DNA from: JADJVL01 sp046331545
Lineage (GTDB): Bacteria; Acidobacteriota; Holophagae; Holophagales; Holophagaceae
Direction: 5' to 3'
Assembly (NCBI GenBank): GCA_046331545.1
Contig: JAXLQR010000002.1
Location: 930,001-994,000 of the forward strand
DNA length: 64,000 nt
Positions 24,760 to 36,337 of this stretch are shown piece after piece. The translations under genes were made by a program, and so were the position numbers. Position 1 is the first letter of the stretch; each line of letters begins with the position of its first letter. A model generated the notes under the pieces. The model worked only from the letters and a program-made list of their open reading frames with translations, was not told the DNA's origin and made no database searches.

Positions 24760-25149
24760 TCAATCCCCGGGCTTCATGGGCGAGAAGGAGAGGCGCGCGG
24801 CCTCCAGGAGGATGGCCGCCACGAAGAGCGCGAGCCCCGAGGCAAGGGGCGCGCCCTGGCTGGGCAAACGCTCCATGATCCCACGCATCACGAGCGCGAT
24901 CAACGCGAGTTTTCCCAAGATGAGGAAGCCGTAGAACCAGCGCAGGCGAACCTTGGGCGTGAGCATCCGGGCCACGAGGACGCGGTGGAGCACCCAGAAG
25001 CCCAGGCTGGTCAGGCCTCCCAGGGCGAAGGCCAGGGCCGCCTCCCGCCCCGAGGCCAGGGCCCAGGCCAGGGCCCCGACGGGCAGGAGGATGACCTGGG
25101 CGCGGGTCACCCGGGCCAGCAGTCCGCTGCCGGGATCAGGGCCGGCCAT
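24760..25149 (-). CDS. ATP synthase subunit I-like membrane protein
   Basis: A 129-residue protein with four hydrophobic segments, the size and placement of the AtpI (subunit I) family that helps assemble the c ring. A sequence such as VRLRWFYGFLILGKLALIALV is typical of the third helix. AAAGGA lies about 9 bases before the ATG. Its start lies inside the end of atpZ (14-base overlap) and its stop is 4 bases from atpB. The identity rests mainly on topology and context. Confidence 0.75.
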   Translation of the reverse strand: MAGPDPGSGLLARVTRAQVILLPVGALAWALASGREAALAFALGGLTSLGFWVLHRVLVARMLTPKVRLRWFYGFLILGKLALIALVMRGIMERLPSQGAPLASGLALFVAAILLEAARLSFSPMKPGD

Positions 25150-25444
25150 CGTCCCCGCCGTCCTTTGGGGCCGGAGGCTCGATCCCGGCGCCAGGCTCCT
25201 CCGGCGGCGGCTTGCGGTTCAGCCTCATCGTGACCTTGTACAGCTCGTAGAAGCCCGTGGCCACGCCCCAGACGAGGCCCACCAGGGCGCCGGCCTGGGG
25301 GTTGCCGAAGGCCCCGCCGATCCACTTGCCGAGGAACCAGCCCAGGAGGATGGCGATGGGGAAGACCATGCCCAGGGAGAGCAGGTCCCCCCAGAGGGCG
25401 CGTTCCTTCGGGTCCGCCCCGTCCTTGCCCGGCCTCGGGATCAT
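25136..25444 (-). CDS. atpZ: AtpZ/AtpI-family protein
   Basis: A 102-residue protein with two transmembrane helices (SLGMVFPIAILLGWFLGKWIGG and AGALVGLVWGVATGFYELYKV), then a Pro/Asp-rich cytoplasmic tail. This is the AtpZ two-helix fold, proposed to transport cations or assist F0 assembly. It is the first gene of the F0 cluster, with TGGAGCGG ahead of the ATG. The preceding nuo operon ends 63 bases upstream behind a strong hairpin. Confidence 0.85.
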   Translation of the reverse strand: MIPRPGKDGADPKERALWGDLLSLGMVFPIAILLGWFLGKWIGGAFGNPQAGALVGLVWGVATGFYELYKVTMRLNRKPPPEEPGAGIEPPAPKDGGDDGRP

Positions 25445-25461
25445 GCGCCGCTCCAGAAACG

Positions 25462-25490
25462 TCCGGGGCCCGGCGGAACCGGGCCCCGGA
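25462..25490 (-). terminator. Hairpin terminator after nuoN
   Basis: A perfect 12-bp GC stem, 25462-25473 with 25479-25490, has a 5-base loop and on the minus strand is followed by a short T-run (CGTTTCTGG). It lies 17 bases past the nuoN stop and just before the atpZ ribosome site, separating nuo from the F0 cluster. Confidence 0.75.
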
Positions 25491-25506
25491 GGTCCATTCT
25501 AGGCCC

Positions 25507-28748
<3,242 letters not shown>

Positions 28749-28795
28749 GGGGACTCCGGACTCAACGAATCAATGCAGATCTTGAAAGGCGGGGC

Positions 28796-31108
28796 TCAGG
28801 CGAGGAGCTTCCAGACGGCGAAGGCGACGAAGCCGAGGAACATCACGAACGCGTAGTTGTGGACCTTGCCGCTCTGGAGGGTCTTGAAGGCGAAGGAGGC
28901 CTGCTGCAGCACCCAGGCCACCAGGTTCACCAGGCCGTCCACCACGTGGGCATCGAACCAGTAGCTGGCCTCGGCCCAGAGCACCGTGGCCCGGGCGGCG
29001 CCGTTCACCACGCCGTCCACCACCCAGGTGTCGAAGGCCCAGAGCTGGGCGCTGAGCTGCTTGCAGGGGCCGATGAGGGCCGCCTCGTAGAACTCGTCCA
29101 CGTAGTACTTCGCGTTCACCCAGCGGAAGAGGCCGGGGAAGCGCGCCACGAAGGCCTTCGGGCGGGACCAGGAGGGGTCCACCTTGTACATCCACCACGC
29201 GAGCCCCATGGCGCCGAGGGCCCAGACGTTGGCGAAGACCATCAGCCCGTACTCGATGGCCGGCACCGCGTGGGCGCCGCCGTGGGGCGCGGCCGCCTGG
29301 TAGAGGAGGGGTTCCATGAACCGCGAGAAGTGCTCACCGCCGAGGACGTGCAGGCTGTGGGGGATGTTCAGGAAGCCGCCCACCACCGCCAGGCCCGCCA
29401 GGATCGCCACCGGGAGCCACATGTTCCACGGCACTTCCGCCGGGCCGTGGCCGTGGTCATCGTGGCCACCGGGGTCGTCATCCCCGTGGTCCGCCGCGGC
29501 ATGGGCATGGCCGTGATCGTCCCCGTGGCCGTGGCCGTCGCCATGCCCGTGGTCGTCACCGTGGTGCGCCTCGCTGGGCACCGTGAGGCCGTGGGGATCG
29601 TCCCCCGCCCCGCGGTAGTCGCCGAAGAAGGTCATGACGATGAGGCGGGTCATGTAGAAGGCGGTGAAGCCCGCGCCGATCACGCCGAAGAGCCAGCACA
29701 TCAGGTAGAAGGCGCCGCCGTCGTAGGCGCCGTGGTGGTACCAGCGCTCGAAGACCTTCCAGAGGATCTCGTCCTTCGAGAAGAACCCGGAGAAGGGGAA
29801 GATCCCGTTGATGGCCAGGGTGGCGAGGCCCATGGACGCGAAGGTGATGGGCATGGCCTTGCGCAGGCCGCCCATGTTCCGCATGTCCTGCTCGTGGTGG
29901 CAGGCCATGATCACGGACCCGGAGCCGAGGAAGAGGGCCGCCTTGAAGAAGGCGTGGGTGAAGACGTGGAACATGCCCGCGGTGTAGGACATCGCCCCCA
30001 TACCCATGAACATGAAGCCGAGCTGGGAGACGGTGGAGTAGGCCAGCACCTTCTTGATGTCGTACTGGGCGGTGCCCATGGAGGCCGCCACCAGCGCGGT
30101 GAGGCTGCCCACCACGAGCACCACGTCCGAGGCCAGGGGGGCCTGGACGAAGATGAAGTTGAGCCGCGCGATCATGTAGAGGCCGGACGTCACCATGGTG
30201 GCGGCGTGGATGAGCGCGCTCACCGGCGTCGGGCCCGCCATGGCGTCCGGCAGCCAGACGTAGAGGGGGATCTGGGCGGACTTGCCGCAGGCGCCGAGGA
30301 AGAGGCAGCAGCCCGCGAGGTTGAACCAGAAGGTGGGGCTGGCGCTGTGGCCGAGGATGGTGATGGCGGGCGCGGCGGAGACGCCCCGCACCATGCCCAT
30401 CATGGTGTCGAAGTCCACGCTGCCGAACAGCATGAAGAGCAGTGCGAAGCCGATGACGAAGCCGAAGTCGCCGATGCGGTTGGTGACGAAGGCCTTCTTC
30501 CCGGCGACCGCCGCGAACTCCTTCTCGAAGTAGAAGCCGATGAGCAGGTAGGAGCAGAGGCCCACGCCCTCCCAGCCCAGGAACATCATCATCATGTTCG
30601 AGCCCAGCACCAGGTTGAGCATCGAGAAGACGAAGAGGTTCAGGTAGGTCATGAAGCGCCAGAAGCGGCCGTCCTTCTGCTCGTCGGCCATGTAGCCGGT
30701 GCTGAACAGGTGGATCAGGAAGCCGGCGCCGCTCACGAGCAGGCCCATGCAGGCCGACAGCGGATCCAGCTTGTAGCCCCACTTCATGGTCATGGTGGCG
30801 AGACCGCCGTTCACCCGGGCGCCGCCCAGGTCAAACCAGGTCCAGAGGTCCGCGTGGAGGCTGCGGGCTTCGGCGGGCATGCCCAGGAGCTTCACGAAGC
30901 CCGCGAGGATGATCAGGAAGGCGAGGCCCACGGAACCCAGAGCGACGGCGTTCACGAACTTCGTGCCCGTGAAGCCCGTCCCGGTGCGGCGGCGGAAGAG
31001 GAGGCCGTTGAGGCCGTTCACCAGGGCGCCGAAGGCGGGGAGGAGGGCCGCGAGGGCGAGGAGTCCCCAGGGCGTGCTGGCGTGGGCGGCGGCGTGTTCG
31101 GGTGTCAT
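28796..31108 (-). CDS. nuoL: NADH-quinone oxidoreductase subunit L with His-rich loop
   Basis: A 770-residue subunit, longer than most NuoL. The antiporter core is intact (FLGWEGVGLCSYLLIGF, QIPLYVWLPDAMAGPTPVSALIHAAT, KVLAYSTVSQLGFMFMGMGA) and the C-terminal part carries the lateral helix and extra transmembrane segment. Between about residues 512 and 554 a loop holds some twenty His among Asp and Gly, likely metal-binding or pH-sensing. It sits 8 bases behind nuoK. Confidence 0.96.
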   Translation of the reverse strand: MTPEHAAAHASTPWGLLALAALLPAFGALVNGLNGLLFRRRTGTGFTGTKFVNAVALGSVGLAFLIILAGFVKLLGMPAEARSLHADLWTWFDLGGARVNGGLATMTMKWGYKLDPLSACMGLLVSGAGFLIHLFSTGYMADEQKDGRFWRFMTYLNLFVFSMLNLVLGSNMMMMFLGWEGVGLCSYLLIGFYFEKEFAAVAGKKAFVTNRIGDFGFVIGFALLFMLFGSVDFDTMMGMVRGVSAAPAITILGHSASPTFWFNLAGCCLFLGACGKSAQIPLYVWLPDAMAGPTPVSALIHAATMVTSGLYMIARLNFIFVQAPLASDVVLVVGSLTALVAASMGTAQYDIKKVLAYSTVSQLGFMFMGMGAMSYTAGMFHVFTHAFFKAALFLGSGSVIMACHHEQDMRNMGGLRKAMPITFASMGLATLAINGIFPFSGFFSKDEILWKVFERWYHHGAYDGGAFYLMCWLFGVIGAGFTAFYMTRLIVMTFFGDYRGAGDDPHGLTVPSEAHHGDDHGHGDGHGHGDDHGHAHAAADHGDDDPGGHDDHGHGPAEVPWNMWLPVAILAGLAVVGGFLNIPHSLHVLGGEHFSRFMEPLLYQAAAPHGGAHAVPAIEYGLMVFANVWALGAMGLAWWMYKVDPSWSRPKAFVARFPGLFRWVNAKYYVDEFYEAALIGPCKQLSAQLWAFDTWVVDGVVNGAARATVLWAEASYWFDAHVVDGLVNLVAWVLQQASFAFKTLQSGKVHNYAFVMFLGFVAFAVWKLLA

Positions 31109-31115
31109 CGCGTCG

Positions 31116-31418
31116 TCATCCCTTCAGCAGGTCGAGGTCGTCGGCGTTCACGGTGTCGCGCCTGCGGTAGAGCGCCACCACCAGGGCCAGGCCCACGGCC
31201 ACCTCGGCGGCGGCGAAGCCCATGACCAGCAGGGCGAAGGCCTGCCCGGCCACGGTGCCGGAGTGCCGCGCGAAGGCGATGAGCACGATGTTGGCGGCGT
31301 TCAGCATGAGCTCGGCACTCATGAGCATCACCAGCACGTTGCGGCGGACGAGGACGCCGGCCACCCCGATGGAGAACAGGACGAAGGAGAGGAGGAGGAC
31401 CGCGTTCGGGCTGGGCAT
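31116..31418 (-). CDS. nuoK: NADH-quinone oxidoreductase subunit K
   Basis: A 100-residue, three-helix protein. The conserved Glu pair is present in the first and second helix zones (SAELMLNAANI and AAAEVAVGLAL), a key part of the proton path. The ATG at 31418 overlaps the nuoJ stop (TGATG); the GTG one codon earlier is an alternative. The longer open frame is only a shadow of nuoJ. Confidence 0.95.
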   Translation of the reverse strand: MPSPNAVLLLSFVLFSIGVAGVLVRRNVLVMLMSAELMLNAANIVLIAFARHSGTVAGQAFALLVMGFAAAEVAVGLALVVALYRRRDTVNADDLDLLKG

Positions 31419-31975
31419 CACACACGCTCCGATTTCGCCAGGGCCACGGCGCCCACCAGGGCGACGAGGAGGATCACGCTCAGCACCTCGAAGGGCAGCA
31501 GATAGTCCGCGAAGAGGCCCCGGCTCACCGCCTGGGCGTTGTTCCGCGCCACGTCGAGCCCCTCGGCGATCCCCGGTCGCAGCGTCAGGGCCTGGGGCGC
31601 GGCGGCGCCGAAGAAGGCGTCCTTGAAGACCACGCCCAGGGCGGCGATCCCGGCCAGCACCACCGGCACGGCGGCGCGGGCCTGGCCGGCGAAGACGGCC
31701 TGGTCCTTCCCCTTGGCCCTGCTCAGCTCCACCAGCATGACGACGAACAGGAAGAGCACCACGATGCCCCCGGCGTAGACCAGGATCTGGGCCATCCCCA
31801 GGAACTCGGCGCCGAGCGCGAGGAAGCACCCGGCCACGTTGAGCATGGCGAAGAGGAAGCCGAGCACGCTGTGCACGGCGGAGCGGCTGGCCACCATGGC
31901 GATGGATCCGCCACAGGCCAGCAGCCCGAAGACCAGGAAGAGGTTCTTGCCGATCGAGGCGAGGAGTGCGTCCAT
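31418..31975 (-). CDS. nuoJ: NADH-quinone oxidoreductase subunit J
   Basis: A 185-residue membrane subunit with five hydrophobic helices. Recognised by helix 3 (AQILVYAGGIVVLFLFVVML) and by the conserved Ser/Val-rich first helix with HSVLGFLFAMLNVAG. It contributes to the hinge between the quinone module and the pumping subunits. It lies between nuoI and nuoK, as in nearly all nuo operons. Confidence 0.95.
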   Translation of the reverse strand: MDALLASIGKNLFLVFGLLACGGSIAMVASRSAVHSVLGFLFAMLNVAGCFLALGAEFLGMAQILVYAGGIVVLFLFVVMLVELSRAKGKDQAVFAGQARAAVPVVLAGIAALGVVFKDAFFGAAAPQALTLRPGIAEGLDVARNNAQAVSRGLFADYLLPFEVLSVILLVALVGAVALAKSERV

Positions 31976-31985
31976 GGCGGGGCCT

Positions 31986-32510
31986 TCAGCGGGGGGGCTG
32001 CGCGTCGTCGGCCACCGAGTAGCGGCCCGTCGGGGTGAGCTCGAACATGTTCTGGTACGCGCCTTCGGTGCCGTGGGAGAAGTCCTCGCGGTCGTAGGCG
32101 GCCAACTCGAACTGGTGGTTCAGGATGATGGAGTCGAAGCCGCAGCTCTCCACGCAGAACTCGCAGAAGATGCAGCGCTCCATCTCGAAGTCGTAGCGCG
32201 TCGGGTAGGGCGTCTTCCGCCCCTCCTTCTTGCCCTTCTCGATGGTGATGACCTGGGTGGGGCAGATCTTCTCGCAGGCCAGGCAGCACACGCACTTGAT
32301 CTCGCCCTGCTCGTCGCGGATGAGCTGGAGCCGCCCGCGGAAGCGGGGCTGCAGCTTCACCGGAACCTCCGGGTACTCCTGGGTGAAGTGCTTGAGGTGG
32401 GCCCGGACCTTCTTGCGGTTGGCGGAGAAGAAGACCTTGCCGAAGTACTTGCCCGTGAGGGCCATGCCCTTGGCGATGTCGATGGGGATGAGGGTCTTGA
32501 TGAAGCTCAT
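31986..32510 (-). CDS. nuoI: NADH-quinone oxidoreductase subunit I, 2[4Fe-4S]
   Basis: A 174-residue peripheral-arm subunit with two CxxCxxCxxxC motifs, C73/C76/C79/C83 and C113/C116/C119/C123, binding clusters N6a and N6b. The second motif ends in Gly where Pro is common. It relays electrons towards NuoB. In this operon it would accept electrons either from an N-module encoded elsewhere or, speculatively, from the ferredoxin domain fused to NuoC. Confidence 0.96.
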   Translation of the reverse strand: MSFIKTLIPIDIAKGMALTGKYFGKVFFSANRKKVRAHLKHFTQEYPEVPVKLQPRFRGRLQLIRDEQGEIKCVCCLACEKICPTQVITIEKGKKEGRKTPYPTRYDFEMERCIFCEFCVESCGFDSIILNHQFELAAYDREDFSHGTEGAYQNMFELTPTGRYSVADDAQPPR

Positions 32511-32519
32511 GGCCCCTCC

Positions 32520-33692
32520 TCAGGACGTGAAGCGGACGACGGCCGCCAGGAACAGGTTCACGAGGGTCAGGGGGATCAGCCACTTCCAGCCCACGTCCAT
32601 GAGCTGGTCGTAGCGGTAGCGGGGCAGCGTGGCCCGGACCCAGAGGAAGGCGAAGAGGAGGGTGAACATCTTCAGGAAGAAGAACAGGACGTTGGGCTTC
32701 CCGAGGAAGGGCACCGTCTCGGGGATCAGGTGCTGGAACCCGAAGGGCAGGAGGTAGGCGCCGCCGAGGAAGAAGATCGTGGCCACCGCGGAGACGACCA
32801 TCATGTTGGCGTACTCGGCCAGGTAGAACATGCCGAACTTCATGCCGGTGTACTCGGTGTGGAAGCCCGCCACCAGCTCGGTCTCGGCCTCGGCCAGGTC
32901 GAAGGGCACGCGGTTCGTCTCCGCGAAGCCGCAGGTGAGGTAGATGAAGAAGCCCGGGACCAGCGGGATCCAGGCCCAGGGGCTGAGGCCCTGGCCGGAG
33001 CCCAGGGTGACGCTCATCTCCCGCAGGTTCAGGCTACCGGCGAGGAGCACCGGGGCGAGAAGGCTCAGGGTGAGGGGCACCTCGTAGCTGATGATCTGGG
33101 CCGCGGAGCGCAGGCCGCCCAGCAGCGGGTACTTCGAGTTGGACGACCAGGCCCCCAGCACGATGCCGTACACGCCCACGGAGGCGAGGCCCAGCATGAA
33201 GAGCAGGCCCACGTTCACGTCGGTGATGTAGCCGTTGAAGGGCAGGCCGCCGATGAGCGGCCACGCGGCGGGGAAGCGGAACATCTCGCCCGGGTAGTAG
33301 GCGATGGCGGCGAAGACGCCGAAGGCGCCCACCACGGAGATCACCGGCGCCAGGGTGAAGACGGCCTTGTCCGCCCGGTCGGGGATGATGTCCTCCTTCA
33401 TGATCAACTTCACGGCGTCGGCGATGAAGACCGGCAGGCCGCGGAAGAAGGAGAGGACGGGCACCTTGCCCATGCCCCACATGGCGCGGTTCATCCCGCC
33501 GGTGAGGCCGACCAGCCCGCCGGCCACGCGGGTGGCGCCCAGGCGCACCTGGATGTAGCCGATCACCTTGCGCTCGGCGAAGGTGAGCAGGGGCACCAGC
33601 AGGAAGACCACGGCGAGCACCGCGACGATCTGGATGAGGCCCATGACGACGGCCTGGGTCGGGGTCATGGGCGGGGGAGTCGGAATCGGCAT
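32520..33692 (-). CDS. nuoH: NADH-quinone oxidoreductase subunit H
   Basis: A 390-residue membrane subunit with eight hydrophobic helices. The E-rich quinone-chamber loops are present (ERKVIGYIQVRLG, FAETNRVPFDLAEAETELVAGFHTEYTGMKF). It forms the quinone entry site between NuoB/NuoD and the membrane arm. It is separated from nuoD by 12 bases and from nuoI by 9. Confidence 0.97.
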   Translation of the reverse strand: MPIPTPPPMTPTQAVVMGLIQIVAVLAVVFLLVPLLTFAERKVIGYIQVRLGATRVAGGLVGLTGGMNRAMWGMGKVPVLSFFRGLPVFIADAVKLIMKEDIIPDRADKAVFTLAPVISVVGAFGVFAAIAYYPGEMFRFPAAWPLIGGLPFNGYITDVNVGLLFMLGLASVGVYGIVLGAWSSNSKYPLLGGLRSAAQIISYEVPLTLSLLAPVLLAGSLNLREMSVTLGSGQGLSPWAWIPLVPGFFIYLTCGFAETNRVPFDLAEAETELVAGFHTEYTGMKFGMFYLAEYANMMVVSAVATIFFLGGAYLLPFGFQHLIPETVPFLGKPNVLFFFLKMFTLLFAFLWVRATLPRYRYDQLMDVGWKWLIPLTLVNLFLAAVVRFTS

Positions 33693-33704
33693 CTCGGGTC
33701 GTCC

Positions 33705-34805
33705 TCAGCGGTCGATCTCGCCCAGCACCACGTCGAGGGTGCCGATGGCGGCGATGACGTCGGCCAGGAGGCGGCCTTCGGTCATCTTGGGGAGGGCCTG
33801 GAGGTTCACGAAGCTCGGGGCGCGGACATGCAGGCGGTAGGGGTTCACGCCGCCCTTCTCCCCCACGAGGTAGTAGCCCAGCTCGCCCTTGGGGGCCTCG
33901 ATGGGGTGGTAGACCTCGTTCACCTCGGACTTGAGGACCTTGGGGAGCTTCGCCATCACCGCCCCCTCGGGGAGGCCGTCGATGCACTGCTGGATGATGC
34001 GGTGGCTCTGGCGCATCTCGGCCAGGCGCACCAGGTAGCGGGCGTAGGTGTCGGCCTCGGGCCGCGTGGGGATGTCGAACTGCATCTCGGCGTAGGCCGC
34101 GCTGGGGAAGGCCTTGCGGATGTCGTAGGCCACGCCCGCGGCGCGGAGCACCGGGCCCGTGACGCCCAGGGCGATGCAGTCGTCCGCCTCCAGCTTCGCC
34201 ACGCCCACCGTGCGCTTCTTCCAGATGCGGTTCTCCGAGAGCAGCTCCTCGTACTCGTCCAGGCAGGCCAGGAAGCGGTCCTGGAAGGCCTGGGCCTGCT
34301 TCAGGAAGCCCGGCGGGATGTCCTCCCGCAGCCCGCCGATGCGGAAGGCCGTGGTGGTGAGGCGGGCGCCGCAGAAGGCTTCGAAGAGGTCCAGCAGGTA
34401 CTCCCGCTCCCGGAAGGCGTAGAGGAAGACCGTCATGGCCCCGATGTCCAGGGCGTGGGTGGCCAGCCACAGGAGGTGGGACGCGATGCGGTTCTGCTCG
34501 GTGAGCATCGTGCGGATGTAGTGGGCGCGCCGCGGCACCGTGATGCCGAAGAGCTTCTCCACGGCTTCGGCCCAGCCCAGGTTGTTGCTGATGGCCGCCA
34601 CGTAGTCCAGGCGGTCGGTCCAGACCTGGCCCTGGAAGTAGGTCTTGTCCTCGCAGATCTTCTCCACGCCGCGGTGGAGGTAGCCAATCACCGGCGTGCA
34701 CTTCACCACCGTCTCGCCGTCCAGCCTCAGCTTCACCCGCAGCACGCCATGGGTGGAGGGGTGCTGGGGCCCCAGGTTGATCTCCATCTCCTCGGTCTTG
34801 AACAT
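33705..34805 (-). CDS. nuoD: NADH-quinone oxidoreductase subunit D
   Basis: A 366-residue protein of the [NiFe]-hydrogenase-large-subunit-like family. It begins with LGPQHPSTHGVLRVKLRLDGE, contains YLHRGVEKICED and ends with VLGEIDR, all standard for NuoD. It forms the quinone-binding pocket with NuoB. It is a separate gene from nuoC here, not the NuoCD fusion of enteric bacteria. Confidence 0.97.
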   Translation of the reverse strand: MFKTEEMEINLGPQHPSTHGVLRVKLRLDGETVVKCTPVIGYLHRGVEKICEDKTYFQGQVWTDRLDYVAAISNNLGWAEAVEKLFGITVPRRAHYIRTMLTEQNRIASHLLWLATHALDIGAMTVFLYAFREREYLLDLFEAFCGARLTTTAFRIGGLREDIPPGFLKQAQAFQDRFLACLDEYEELLSENRIWKKRTVGVAKLEADDCIALGVTGPVLRAAGVAYDIRKAFPSAAYAEMQFDIPTRPEADTYARYLVRLAEMRQSHRIIQQCIDGLPEGAVMAKLPKVLKSEVNEVYHPIEAPKGELGYYLVGEKGGVNPYRLHVRAPSFVNLQALPKMTEGRLLADVIAAIGTLDVVLGEIDR

Positions 34806-34814
34806 GGGGATCTC

Positions 34815-36335
34815 CTAGTCGGCCCTGGGGACGCGGAGGTTGATGCCGAGCTGCCCGGCCTTCTCCATGGCCATGCGCATGAGGACGCCGGAGCGATCCT
34901 CCCGGAAGTCGATGTCCCGCTGGCCCCACCCCGTCACCGGGTACTCCTTGCGCAGGGGGAAGCCCTCCCAGTCCTCGGGGCAGAGGATGCGGGTGAGGTC
35001 CGGGTGGTTCAGGAAGGGGATCCCGAACATGTCCCAGATCTCCCGCTCCATCCAGTTGGCCGAGGGGTAGACCTGGGTGGCGCTGTCCACCGCCTGGCCC
35101 TCCTTCACCAGCACCCGCAGGCGCAGGCGCTTGCGGCGGCGGATGGCGGTGAGGTGGTAGACGATGCTGAAGGCGAAGCCCTCGGCGGCCGGATAGTGGG
35201 TGGCGGTCTGGTCCGCCAGCATCTCGTAGCGGAGTTCGGGGTCCCCCTTGCAGAGGAGCAGCGTCTCCACGATGCAGTCGGGGTGCACCTGGCAGGTCAG
35301 CTCCCCGGCCTGCTCGAAGGCCTGGCTCACCTTGTCGCCCAGGAGGGCCTGGAGGCGGAGGAGGTCGGGATCCCGGGCCTCCGTCGGCACGGGCACCTTC
35401 AGGTCGTTGTCGTCCTTCTTCGGAGCCGCCTTCACCGGGGCCTTGGGCTCAGGCTTGCCCTCCGCCGCGGCCTTGGCCTTGGCGGTCTCGTAGTCGGCGA
35501 GCTGCTTCTGCCACTTGGCCTCGTCCGCGGCGGCGGCGGCCTTCTGCTCCGCCTCCCAGGTGTGGAAGCTCGGCAGGGGCACCGTCTTGGGCATCACCAC
35601 CTGGCGGTTGGGGGCGGTCTTGTAGTCGTAGACGTAGGGGCCGGTGGGCTCGGGCTCCGGCTCCGGCGCGGCTTCAGGCTTGGGCCCCGCCGCCTTCGGC
35701 TCCGCGGGCTTCGGGACGGGGCTGGCGGCGGGAGCCGGGGCCGCGGCCTTCGCGGGGACGGGCTCGGGCGCTTCCGTCTTCGCGGGCCCTGGCGCGGGCG
35801 GCTCGGCCTTCGGAGCCTCCGCCGTCGGGGTCGCGGCCACGGGCGGGGGAGTCGGCTCGGCGGCGGCAGGGGCCGGTGGCGGCGGCGGGGGAGGCGGCGG
35901 GGGCGGAGGCGGCGGCGGCGCGGCGAGGAGCGGCGCGGGCGCGGGGACCGGCGCGGGTTCGGCAGGCGCAGGCTCGGCGGCCGCGGGCTCCGTGGCGGGC
36001 AGCCCCAGGGCCTTGCCCAGGGCGGCGTCGATCTCGTCGTCCACGGCCTTCTCGGGCCCGGGCGCGGCCGTCGCCGCGGCGGCGGCCTGCTCGTACTGGA
36101 TGACGCTCACCGGGCAGGCCACGGCGGCGGCCACGATGGCGGTCTCCAGGCTCTCGCCCAGGCCCGGCTTCAGCGCGGCCTTGGCCGCGGCGTTCTCGTC
36201 CTGCCTGCCGTCCACCCGGGCGTCGGCCTTGATGTGGCAGCTGTCGGCGGTCACCAGGAAGACGTCCGGGCACTCCGCCTCGCAAGCGTTGCAGACGATG
36301 CACCCCTCTTCGATCCAGACTTTCGTGATGGCCAT
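34815..36335 (-). CDS. nuoC: Ferredoxin-NuoC fusion: 4Fe-4S domain, Pro/Ala linker, 30-kDa NuoC domain
   Basis: A 506-residue protein from ATG 36335, 3 bases past the nuoB stop. Residues 1-82 form a small ferredoxin: CxxCxxCxxxCP at C12/C15/C18/C22 and a distal C74 in VACPVSVIQ, enough for one [4Fe-4S]. Residues 83-310 are a disordered-looking Ala/Pro/Glu linker with 15 consecutive prolines at 140-154 and a later coiled-coil-like Ala/Lys/Glu stretch (258-295). Residues 311-506 are the canonical NuoC domain with PSANWMEREIWDMFGI and HPDLTRILCPEDWEGFPLRKEYP. Normal NuoC is about 170-220 residues. The fusion could tether an electron donor to the quinone module; this is inference. Confidence 0.93.
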   Translation of the reverse strand: MAITKVWIEEGCIVCNACEAECPDVFLVTADSCHIKADARVDGRQDENAAAKAALKPGLGESLETAIVAAAVACPVSVIQYEQAAAAATAAPGPEKAVDDEIDAALGKALGLPATEPAAAEPAPAEPAPVPAPAPLLAAPPPPPPPPPPPPPPPAPAAAEPTPPPVAATPTAEAPKAEPPAPGPAKTEAPEPVPAKAAAPAPAASPVPKPAEPKAAGPKPEAAPEPEPEPTGPYVYDYKTAPNRQVVMPKTVPLPSFHTWEAEQKAAAAADEAKWQKQLADYETAKAKAAAEGKPEPKAPVKAAPKKDDNDLKVPVPTEARDPDLLRLQALLGDKVSQAFEQAGELTCQVHPDCIVETLLLCKGDPELRYEMLADQTATHYPAAEGFAFSIVYHLTAIRRRKRLRLRVLVKEGQAVDSATQVYPSANWMEREIWDMFGIPFLNHPDLTRILCPEDWEGFPLRKEYPVTGWGQRDIDFREDRSGVLMRMAMEKAGQLGINLRVPRAD

Positions 36336-36337
36336 GG

